Positions 11,101 to 23,100 of a stretch of DNA of 64,000 bases are shown in pieces. The notes under the pieces are model-generated. The model searched no databases. It saw nothing but the letters and a program-made list of their open reading frames with translations, and was not told where the DNA came from. Position 1 is the stretch's first letter. Each line of letters opens with the position of its first letter. Source of the DNA: Macrostomum hystrix (taxonomy: Eukaryota > Platyhelminthes > Macrostomidae). The stretch covers positions 9,715,501 through 9,779,500 of the forward strand of contig CATNEN010000003.1 in the NCBI GenBank assembly GCA_950097015.1, read 5' to 3'. The translations under genes were made by a program, and so were the position numbers.

Positions 11101-14100
11101 AAGCCATCAGCATCCTGAACCTCAAGCCATGAGCACCCTGAACCTCTAGCTATCAGCATCCTGAACCTCAAGTTATCAGCATCCTGAACCTCAAGTTATC
11201 AGCATCCTGAACCTCAAGCCATCAGCACCCTGAACCTCAAGCCATCAGCATCCTGAACCTCAAGCCATGAGCACCCTGAACCTCTAGCTATCAGCATCCT
11301 GAACCTCAAGTTATCAGCATCCTGAACCTCAAGTTATCAGCATCCTGAACCTCAAGCCATCAGCACCCTGAACCTCAAGCCATCAGCATCCTGAACCTCA
11401 AGTTATCAGCATCCTTAACCTCAAGCCATCAGCATCCTGAACCTCCAAGCCATGAGCACCCTGAACCTCAAGCCATCAGCATCCTGAACCTCAAGTTATC
11501 AGCATCCTGAACCTCCAAGCCATGAGCACCCTGAACCTCAAGCCATCAGCATCCTGAACCTCAAGTTATCAGCATCCTGAACCTCAAGTTATCAGCATCC
11601 TGAACCTCAAGCCATCAGCACCCTGAACCTCAAGCCATGAGCACCCTGAACCTCAAGCCATCAGTATCCTGAACGTCAAGCTATCAGCACCTTGAACCTC
11701 AAGTTATCAGCATCCTGAACCTCAGGTTATCAGCATCCTGAACCTCCAGCCATGAGCACCCTGAACCCAATCGCAGATGTCACTACTCGGAGCGCTACGC
11801 ATGCTTAGTCCGGCAGTACGTGAAGTACAGCTTATACGATCGCATGGACACCAGGCCGTTTCTATTGGACGTAGAAAAGCGTTGGATTGCGTTTCAGTTG
11901 TTGTGCGCCATTGCCACATTGAACAAAGTGTCACTCTGTCACGGCGATATTAAAAGTGAAAACGTCCTACTGACCAGTTGGGGTTGGGTACTGCTAACAG
12001 ATTTTGCGCCATTTAAACCTGTCTGCCTACCGGACGATAATCCGGCGGATTATAGTTTCTATTTCGACATCTCCGGTAGGCGCACCTGTTACATTGCGCC
12101 AGAAAGATTCTATCACGTTAATCGATCTTCTGCTACATCCGCTGTCGCATCTGTTGCCGCCGGCTCCGCTTCTAGTAGCACCCTGGCTGGCTCCGTGGAT
12201 TCCTCTGATTCTGAATATGGCGGTTATGGCCATAGACAAATACCACCGCAGCTTAATTCACTCAGCTTTGTGAGTCGTTTAAAAAATAATTTTTTCAGCT
12301 ACTAATGGTACAGTATTAGATGAGGGTGTCTCGCACTAAGGTCCTCGAGCTCGATTCCACAACGATGCTAAATTAATTTAGGGCGCAGGCGTGGAGAGAA
12401 GGCTTGGGGGCTTGTCGTGCAATTTACGCCCTTGAGGGCCAATCTCCAAGGCACAGTGAAAGTGTACACTGCCAGACGATGAGAAATTATTATTATTTCT
12501 ATTATTATTATAATCATCATTATAAAGTTATTGTGTAAACTCCAGTATTTTGTATAATATTTTTTGTCAAAACTCTAATAGGGTCGCGGCCAGCTTGAGC
12601 ACAGCATGGACGTATTCTCAGCCGGTTGTGTACTGCTAGAATTATTTAGCGAAGATTCCAATAGTCAGCCGTTCGATTTGTCTCAACTATTGGCCTTCAA
12701 AAAGGATCAATATTCGCCAGCTAGGCTTATATCGCGATTGCAGGACGAACATGTTCGGGTTAGTGACGCTGGTTATTCTTATTGACTGCATTTTTTTCTT
12801 TTTCTGCAGTGAAGGTTATTTCTTTAAGTTAGTGACTAGTTTCAATTAATGTAGGGATTTTACGATATCCTAACAGGGTATGTTTCGGTGAAGGAATTAA
12901 AGGTTGTAGGTTTTTATAAACAATTAAAGTGTTTTAGGTTTCCCATCCTTTTGTAGGTTTCCTAAAGGGTTTTAGGTTTCCTAAAGGGTTTTAGGTTTCC
13001 CGAAGACTTGTAGGTTTCCTATAATGGTTTTAGGTTTCCCGAAGACTTGTAGGTTTACTATAATGGTTTTAGGTTTCCCGAAGGTTTGTAGGTTTCCTAT
13101 AATGGTTTTAGGTTTCCCGAAGGTTTGTAGGTTTCTTATCAGGGTTTTAGGTTTCCCGAAGACTTGTAGGTTTCCTATAATGGTTTTAGGTTTCCCGAAG
13201 GTTTGTAGGTTTCCTATAATGGTTTTAGGTTTCCCGAAGATTTGTAGGTTTCCTATAATGGTTTTAGGTTTCCCGAAGATTTGTAGGTTTCCTATAATGG
13301 TTTTAGGTTTCCCGAAGACTTGTAGGTTTCCTATAATGGTTTTAGGTTTCCCGAAGATTTGTAGGTTTCCTATAATGGTTTTAGGTTTCCCGAAGATTTG
13401 TAGGTTTCCTATAAGGGTTTTAGGTTTCCCGAAGACTTGTAGGTTCAAACAGAAGGGTTGTAGGTTTCATGAAGTGTTGAAATGTTGTAGGTTGTCTGAA
13501 GGGTTGATGGTTTTGTTGGTATTCCTCAATGTTAGTTTTCCTAAATTGTTAAAGGCTTGTAGGTTTTAACGAATGTAGAATTAAGTAGGTTTCCCTGAAG
13601 TTCCGATTGAGTAGGTTTCCCTGAAGTTTCGATTGAGTAGGTTTACCTGAAGTTCCGATTGAGTAGGTTTACCTGAAGTTTCGATTGAGTAGGTTTACCT
13701 GAAGTTCCGATTGAGTAGGTTTCCCTGAAGTTCCGATTGAGTAGGTTTACCTGAAGTTTCGATTGAGTAGGTTTACCTGAAGTTTCGATTGAGTAGGTTT
13801 ACCTGAAGTTCCGATTGAGTAGGTTTACCTGAAGTTTCGATTGAGTAGGTTTACCTGAAGTTTCGATTGAGTAGGTTTACCTGAAGTTCCGATTGAGTAG
13901 GTTTCCCTGAAGTTCCGATTGAGTAGGTTTCCCTGAAGTTCCGATTGAGTAGGTTTCCCTGAAGTTCCGATTGAGTAGGTTTCCCTGAAGTTTCGATTGA
14001 GTAGGTTTCCCTGAAGTTCCGATTGAGTAGGTTTCCCTGAAGTTCCGATTGAGTAGGTTTCCCTGAAGTTCCGATTGAGTAGGTTTCCCTGAAGTTTCGA

Positions 14101-17100
14101 TTGAGTAGGTTTCCCTGAAGTTCCGATTGAGTAGGTTTCCCTGAAGTTTCGATTGAGTAGGTTTACCTGAAGTTTCATTACATCTTTACTTTTGGTACAT
14201 CCTACAGGACCTCATCACAACCATGCTCAGCAAGGAGCCTTTGAGTCGTCTTTCCGGCGAAGAGCTTTTAATTCAACAGCGGGGCAAAGCCTTTCCCGAC
14301 TATTTCTACACCTTCTTGAAGACTTATTTGGCCCCGTTCGCCTCTGAGATTCAGCTGCCTGATGACAAGATTGCCAGACTGAAAAAGTAAGGAGATAATG
14401 CCTACTGGTCTGCCTGTTTAGCATATTATACCAGGCACATACCTAACTGCCCTTTTAAACTACCAAACTACAGGTAGATTATTCTACCTGTCTGCCTACT
14501 CACCAATCTACTTGTCTGCCTACCCACATATCTACTTGTTTGCCTACTCACCAATCTACTTGTCTGCCTACTCACCAATCTACCTGTCTGCCTACTCACC
14601 AATCTACCTGTTTGCCTACTCACCAATCTACTTGTCTGCCTACTCACGAATCTACTTGTCTGCCTACTCACCAATCTACCTGTCTGCCTACTCACCAATC
14701 TACCTGTCTGCCTACTCACGAATCTACTTGTTTGCCTACTCACCAATCTACTTGTCTGCCTACTCACCAATCTACCTGTCTGCCTACTCACGAATCTACT
14801 TGTCTGCCTACTCACCAATCTACCTGTCTGCCTACTCACCAATCTACTTGTCTGCCTACTCACCAATCTACTTGTCTGCCTACCCACATATCTACCTGTC
14901 TGCCTACTCACCAATCTACCTGTCTACCTACCCAACTATCTGCCTGTCTACCTACCCAGAAATCTACCTGTCTACCTACCCAACTATCTGCCTGTCTACC
15001 TACCCAGAAATCTACCTGTCTACCTACCCACCTATCTGCCTGCCCGCTAAAAAATAGGGATGTTTCTTGGGGTGATTCCAGCTGGAATCTGCGGTGTTTC
15101 CATAAAAAGAAACAGCCGAACGCTGGAAACATACCAATCGGATGATTCCATGCTTAGAATCTACCCAACTGGGCGTTTTCTCGGTGCTTCTTGGTGGCGA
15201 AATGGAATCACCCATTTCCGAAGTTTCCTCCAGTTCGGAGGATTCCATGCTCAGAAATCGCCGAGGAATCGCCCGTAAAGAATTCTCTGGTTGTCCCATG
15301 GGCCACTGGTTCGGGTGATTCTTCGGCGGTTTCCGCACAATTTACGTTTACATAGGCTGCTTCCTGGGTGGTTTCTTTAACTCTTGCGAGATAGGGGGGA
15401 TTTTGGTAGATTCCACTCCTATTTTGCACTAAAAACCCACCGAAGAAGCAGCCGAATTTTTTACAGGGTGTCTACCTACCCAGATCTACCTGTCTGCCTA
15501 CCATTAATATACCTGTTTACCTACTCACCAATCTACCTGTCTACCTAGCCACTAATCTACTCATCTGCCCACCCTTTCCATTCCAGAGCCCTATTCACCC
15601 AGGGTCACATAGCCAAGTTTCTAATCTTGGACAGCGAGAAAAAGTCGGAACGCAACGTTGGTTTAGTCATCATTCTCAACCTGCTCACATCATGCGTGCG
15701 TCACGTCCGCTACGCCCAGTCCAAGCTAGACGGCTTGAAATGCTTGGAGAAGCTGGCATTTCACCTGCCTGATCACATTGTGCTGGATAGAATTCTGCCT
15801 TATATTGTGAGTTGGACTCAAATCAAATCTACATATTCTTGTTTATGATTCTGTGAATTGCACCGTCCCATCGTTAAGCCTTCATCACAACCTTCATTAT
15901 TAATCCACCTTATATGTCTTTATCGCTTAAGTTATTGAATTTCTTCATTTTCTTCCTATTTGTGTTTTCTCGCATGAAGTATTTTAATATCATCCTTGCC
16001 TTCATCTCTCCCTTCATCGCTCCCTTCATCGCATTTCACACTCACCCGCAGCTGGACATGATGACTGATCCCATTAGTCGAGTCCGAGCCGTTTCGATTC
16101 GCAGCCTAGCAAATACAGTTTCTCGCATTGACAAAGTTGGCTATAAATATGTCAACCTATTTACCGATTACATCTTCCCGGCTGTGGAGCATCTGTCTCG
16201 CGACCCTTCGGTTCAGGTGCGCTCCTCGCTAGCCGAAAATCTCGGCCGTTTAGCCGACACGGCGAAAAAGTTTCTAGATAGCGTTCGAGAACAATCAATG
16301 CAGGCCTGGCTGCCAACTGAGCCTACTACTCAAACTAGCTCATCTAATTCTACCACTGCGACTACTCAGGAGGCGCAACTATTGAGGGCTATCAATTTTG
16401 AAGCCGAATTAAAGTCGCTTAGGAGAACAGTTTCTAGTCTAACTGTGACATTGTTGCACGACTCCTGTCCGTCTGTTAAACAGGTCTGAGGTCTTTTTTT
16501 AGATTGCTAGGGTGTTTGATTCGGTTGCTATGGTCTTTGATTCGGTTGCTATGATCTTCGATTCGGTTGCTATGGTCTTTGATTCGGTTGCTATGGTCTT
16601 TGATTCGGTTGCTATGGTCTTTGATTCGGTTGCTATGGTCTTCGATTCGGTTGCTATGGTCTTTGATTCGGTTGCTATCGTCTTCGATTCGGTTGCTATG
16701 GTCTTTGATTCGGTTGCTATCGTCTTTGATTCAGTTGCTATGGTCTTTGATTCGGTTGCTATCGTCTTCGATTCGGTTGCTATGGTCTTTGATTCGGTTG
16801 CTATGGTCTTAAAATATTAGCGAGTTTCTTAAATTATGTTGCTAGGTTCTTTAATTGCATTGCTAGGGTCTCAGATTTGAAACTTAGGATTTCAAATTAA
16901 GTTATAGGTTTTGAATTACATTACAAGCCGACTGTAAATAACCTCTACCAGGCTGTCCTCTGCTCGGACGCCCTTCGTCTGTGCACCTTCTTCGGCCGGC
17001 GTGAAGCCTCCGATCACGTGATGTCTCACGCAATCACATTTCTCAACGAAGGCCCCGACCTGCGTAGGAGTTTCTACGAGCAGCTCTACTGTATGGTGGC

Positions 17101-20100
17101 TTTCATTGGCGATCATGGAGCCGAGATGCTTGTGCCGCTATTTGAGCAGGGCTTAGCCGACTCAGAGCCGGCCGTTCTAGTCTCCGCTCTCATCTGCCTG
17201 CGGTCCCTGGTTGCCGACAAGTCTAGCGATGTTGGCAGAAGATTCGGCGCTCCGCTGTGCGCTAAGTGAGTGCCAAATGCACTGTACAATGTCTTTTTGT
17301 GTCCTTAGTCCCTAGTCCCTAGTTTTAATTTCTCCCCTAATGCCTTGTTTAAATCTTTACCTTAACCCCTTCTACCCTAATTACTTGTTTATATCTCCCT
17401 TAATCCCTTAAAGCACCCGGAGTTTGGGTGCAGCAAAAATGTCAGTGGGGGGCGGTATAAACTGGCGGCAATATGGCTTGGTAGTCCTACTGTTAATCCC
17501 TTCTTTAAATGTCTACCATAATCCCTTTTTAGGTGTCTCCTTCAATCTCTTCTTTTATTGTCATCCCAAACCCATTCCATAAATCCTAGATCTAATCCCC
17601 TGTATCGATTCTCAACCCTAGATCAAATCTCTACGTGTCTATTCTCAACCCTAGATCTAATCTCACCGTGTCTATTCTCAACCCTAGATCTAATCTCACC
17701 GTGTCTATTCTCAACCCTTGATCAAATCTCACCGTGTCTATTCTCAACCCTTGATCAAATCTCACCGTGTCTATTCTCAACCCTAGATCAAATCTCACCG
17801 TGTCTATTCTCAACCCTAGATCAAATCTCTACGTGTCTATTCTCAACCCTAGATCTAATCTCACCGTGTCTATTCTCAACCCTAGATCTAATCTCACCGT
17901 GTCTATTCTCAACCCTAGATCTAATCTCACCGTGTCTATTCTCAACCCTAGATCTAATCTCACCGTGTCTATTCTCAACCCTAGATCTAATCTCACCGTG
18001 TCTATTCTCAACCCTAGATCTAATCTCACCGTGTCTATTCTCAACCCTAGATCAAATCTCACCGTGTCTATTCTCAACCCTAGATCTAATCTCTGGGCAT
18101 CTAAATTCCAATCTCAGTCGAGAACTGTAATTTTGAAATTCCTAACTCGACAGTTATTTTTAGTTTAAGTTTTGTTTAAATGTACTTGGATTTTCCTTAA
18201 TACCTTCTTAATCCTTTTTTTCTCTTTCTTTTCCTCTTTCTTCATATCTTACCTGATCCCTTCTCCTAGAATTCAGTGTGTTGAAGGGGCCGCATCCCAT
18301 GCCACTCCGCAGATCCCTTCCCCTGCTGAGCCACCCGGACGTGTTCGTTCGTCACGCGGCAGCCGGCCTGCTCTGCGCCACAGCCGGTCGTCTTGGCCCG
18401 GCCGAATTCCACTGCCGCCTAGTGGCCCCTGAAGCTTCTAACGCGCCCAAGGTGACCGATCACCTGCCGGCTAGCGCCAAGCGATTAGCTGCTAGTCAGC
18501 GCCATCTAGCCAATGAGGTTCTGGTGCTTAGCGCCCTGGGCCCGGCTGTGCCGCCGGCTGTTTGGCGTTGCCTAGCAACCACTAGTCGCCAATTAGCCGA
18601 TAGGCTATTCGTTGCCCTGGAAGAGCGTCGGCATGTCCGACTGAGAGGCTTGATGGTGTCCAAGAATATTCAAGAGCCCGCAGTCTCGGAGGATGAAGAG
18701 GACGGACTGGCTGGCGAAGGGAAAGTCGAAAAGACACGTAAATTTATTATTTTGTTTGTCGCTTGCTCTAAAGTTTCAGGGGGTATTTTTTAGTTTGAAG
18801 TTTCGTGGGGTAGTTTTTAGTCATTCAGTTTCAAGGTTCAGAGGGTAGATTCAGTCTGAAGGTTCAGGGGGTAGTTTTAGTCATTCAGTTTGAAGGTTCA
18901 GGGGGTAGTTTTAGTCATTCAGTCTGAAGGTTAAGGGGGTAGTTTTTAGTCATTCAGTCTGAAGGTTAAGGGGGTAGTTTTTAGTCATTCAGTCTGAAGG
19001 TTCAGGGGGTAGTTTTTAGTCATTCAGTCTGAAGGTTCAGGGGGTAGTTTTTAGGCATTCAGTCTGAAGGTTCAGGGGGTAGTTTTTAGTCATTCAGTCT
19101 GAAGGTTCAGGGGGTAGTTTTAGTCATTCAGTCTGAAGGTTCAGGGGGTAGTTTTAGTCATTCAGTCTGAAGGTTCAGGGGGTAGTTTTAGTCATTCAGT
19201 CTGAAGGTTAAGGGGGTAGTTTTTAGTCATTCAGTCTGAAGGTTCAGGGGGTAGTTTTTAGTCATTCAGTCTGAAGGTTCAGGGGGGTAGTTTTTAGTCA
19301 TTCAGTCTGAAGGTTCAGGGGGTAGTTTTTAGTCATTCAGTCTGAAGGTTCAGGGGGTAGTTTTTAGGCATTCAGTCTGAAGGTTCAGGGGGTAGTTTTT
19401 AGTCATTCAGTCTGAAGGTTCAGGGGGTAGTTTTTAGGCATTCAGTCTGAAGGTTCAGGGGGTAGTTTTTAGTCATTCAGTCTGAAGGTTCAGGGGGTAG
19501 TTTTAGTCATTCAGTCTGAAGGTTCAGGGGGTAGTTTTAGTCATTCAGTCTGAAGGTTCAGAGGGTAGATTCAGTCTGAAGGTTCAGGGGGTAGTTTTTA
19601 TTGTCCGTCTATGGTATCTGTGGTTAGATTTTTAATACTCTGCAGTAATTTAAATTCTACTGAAGTTTTTTGGGTACATCTTGAAGTACATCTTGAGGCA
19701 AGTGGCAAAAAAGTATTAAATCATTGACCGGATTTCATACAGCAGTGAAGGCTGGAGCAGTTCAGCAGCCATGCTATGCCAGCCTAGAAGAGGACACGGC
19801 GGCTCTCCTAGCCAAATTGTGCCACCTTGGCCTAGACGAGCCAATGGAAGATCGACTATTGGGTCTGCGAGATTTGGCTCTGAAACAGACCATCAGTTCA
19901 GCAGCTAGTTCGTCTGCCAGCTGCGACTATGCCGGAGTTGAACGCTTGACAATGAGCGATTTGGCTAGCTCGCACGAGCAGCAGCAGCAGCAGCAGCAGC
20001 AGTTGATGCTGCCGCGTCATCTGTCTCTACTAGCCACGCCAGGTGTTGTCGGCTCGATCCTGTCATCAGCTGGTATGCCGACGAGCATTGCTCAGACTTT

Positions 20101-23100
20101 CTCGTCATCGTTGCCAACACCAGCATTGAGTATGAATGAGTCTGCTGCGGTATCATCTGTGGCACTATCTGGCTCGCCTTCGACTGTCGCAGCCGCGACA
20201 ATCGGTCCTGCGATGGTCGCTGTTGTCCTGCCGCCGGCTTCGGGTCGGTGCGCGCCATGTCGAGCCGACTTAGACGGCCTGCTGGCCAGACGGCGGGCTG
20301 ACTCCGCCGTGCTGACAGCCTCGACTATGTCCTGTGGGGGAGGAGATTCTTCCAGTTATTCAACGAACGGCTTCCCCGGCTGCGAACTTTGGACACCGAG
20401 AGGCGTACTGGTGAATCACATCGCCGAGCATCGCGGCCGGATCAACACTTTGTCAGTGTCCGCCGATCATCGCACATTCGCTACGGCGTCCGACGATGCC
20501 ACCGTAAAACTGTGGGACTTATCCGATTGTCACACTAATCCCGATCAGTGTATAAGCGGCAAATCTAAATTGACTTACTCAGATTTTCCGTCTCGAGTGC
20601 TGGCTGCGTACTGGCAGGTGAGATGCGATTTTGCTACTGTTAGCCAGGTGATGAAGAGTTGGGAGTGTACAGATTGAGGAGAGAATGGGAGCGTGTATAA
20701 GAGGAAGACAGGAGAATGCAGCGTAAAAAGGAAAGGAAGAGTGGAGTGGAGGGGAGATGAGAGAAAGGGGAGAACAGAGGGGAGAGGATAGAAAGGAGAG
20801 AATAGAGCGGAGAAAAGAGAAAGGAGAGAATAGAGGGGAGAGGAGACATAGGGGAGAACGGAGGGAAGAAAAGAGAAAGGGTAGAATAGAGGGGAGAGGT
20901 TAGAAAGGGGAGAATAGAGCGGAGAAAAGAGAAAGGAGAGAATAGCGGGGAGAGGAGAGATAAGGGAGAATAGAGGGGAGAGGTTAGAAAGGGGAGAATA
21001 GAGGGGAGAGGTTAGAAAGGGGAGAATAGAGCGGAGAAAAGAGAAAGGAGAGAATAGCGGGGAGAGGAGAGATAAGGGAGAATAGAGGGGAGAGGAGAGA
21101 AAGGGGAGAACAGAGGGGAGAACGGAGGGGAGAATAGAGGGGAGAGGATATAAAGGAGAGAATAGAGGGGAGAGGAGAGAAAGGAGTGAATAGAGCGGAG
21201 AGAAGAGGACGGGGAGAATAGGTTAATCTAAGAAAAGAGAAGATCTGATTTTTTGGCATGGAGAGCCAGTTAAAGCAGACTATTTGGCCCCACAGATGGG
21301 TCCGGAGCGCAGTGTGGTGGCCTGCACCGAGTCGGGTGCCTATCAGCTGTCGGCAGCCACTGGCCAAATGCGCTGGCGTTGGTCAGCTGCTCGGCCAACC
21401 AGCTACGATGCCGATCAGCTGGGGGCCGTCACCTGCCTGGCTGTTGTCCCAGATTCGCCCAATTGTTTCATGCTGGCCACGGCTAGAGGTGCCTTACTAA
21501 TTTGGGATGTTCGAGCGCAGGACTTTGTGTCTAGACTTGATACTGATCCTGGACTAGGCCTTGTCACCGCGTTGGAGGTCTGTTTATTTCAGTATTTTGT
21601 ACCCGTTTACGGTATCTGTGTGGCTTGTGTGCTATGGGCATCGCAAGCCTAACTTCTTCATCCATACAATGATCCATGGGATTTTCCATTTTTTAATTTG
21701 TGATTTTTTATTCCACATAGAATCCCGATATTTTGATATATCACAGTCTGCAGTTTCGGCTATTAATCCCTTAGAAAATCCCACACAGTCTCGATTCTTC
21801 AACCCAAAAACCTCATGATTTTAGGATTCAACAGTCTCTACTCTTTATCCCCAAAAATCCCATTATTTTAGGATTCAACAGTCTCCACTCTTTATCCCCA
21901 AAAATCCCATTAATTTAAGATTCAACAGTCTTTACTCTTTGTCCCAAAAAATCCCATTAATTTAGGATTCAATAGTCTCCACTCTTTATCCCCAAAAATC
22001 CCATTAATTTAAGATTCAACAGTCTCCACTCTTTGTCCCAAAAAATCCCATTAATTTAGGATTCAATAGTCTCTACTCTTTGTCCCAAAAAATCCCATGA
22101 TTTTAGTTTTAAACATTCTCGGTTCTTCCTCCCAAAAATCCCATGATTTTAGTTTTAAACAGTCTCGGTTCTTCATCCCAAAAATCCCATGGTTTTAGTT
22201 TTAAACAGTCTCGGTTCTTCATCCCAAAAATCCCATGATTTTAGTTTTAAACATTCTCGGTTCTTCATCCCAAAAATCCCATGATTTTAGTTTTAAACAT
22301 TCTCGGTTCTTCATCCCAAAAATCCTATGATTTTAGTTTTAAACATTCTCGGTTCTTCATCCCAAAAATCCCATGATTTTAGTTTTAAACAGTCTCGGTT
22401 CTTCCTCCCAAAAATCCCATGATTTTAGTTTTAAACAGTCTCGGTTCTTCATCCCAAAAATCCCATGATTTTAGTTTTAAACAGTCTCGGTTCTTCATCC
22501 CAAAAATCCCATGATTTTAGTTTTAAACAGTCTCGGTTCTTCCTCCCAAAAATCCCATGATTTTAGTTTTAAACAGTCTCGGTTCTTCATCCCAAAAATC
22601 CCATGATTTTAGTTTTAAACAGTCTCGGTTCTTCATCCCAAAAATCCCATGATTTTAGTTTTAAACAGTCTCGGTTCTTCATCCCAAAAATCCCATGATT
22701 TTAGTTTTAAACAGTCTCGGTTCTTCATCCTAAAAAATCCTGTGATTTTGGGATACGACAGTCTCGATTCTTCATCCCAAAAATCCCAAGATTTTAGTTT
22801 TAAACATTCTCGGTTCTTCCTCCCAAAAATCCCATGATTTTAGTTTTAAACATTCTCGGTTCTTCCTCCCAAAAATCCCATGATTTTAGTTTTAAACAGT
22901 CTCGGTTCTTCATCCCAAAAATCCCATGATTTTAGTTTTAAACAGTCTCGGTTCTTCATCCCAAAAATCCCATGATTTTAGTTTTAAACAGTCTCGGTTC
23001 TTCATCCCAAAAATCCCATGATTTTAGTTTTAAACAGTCTCGGTTCTTCATCCCAAAAATCCCATGATTTTAGTTTTAAACAGTCTCGGTTCTTCATCCC

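Noticed and set aside
12981-18168. Repeat peptides in VPS15 introns 4, 5, 7 and 8 (e.g. [25 protein letters not shown])
   Set aside because: All coincide with minisatellites with periods divisible by three and lie in introns of a well-supported gene.
18172-18432. Alternative start of VPS15 exon 9 at 18270
   Set aside because: That acceptor gives the wrong phase and a frame unlike VPS15; the AG at 18275-18276 restores the HEAT-region sequence.
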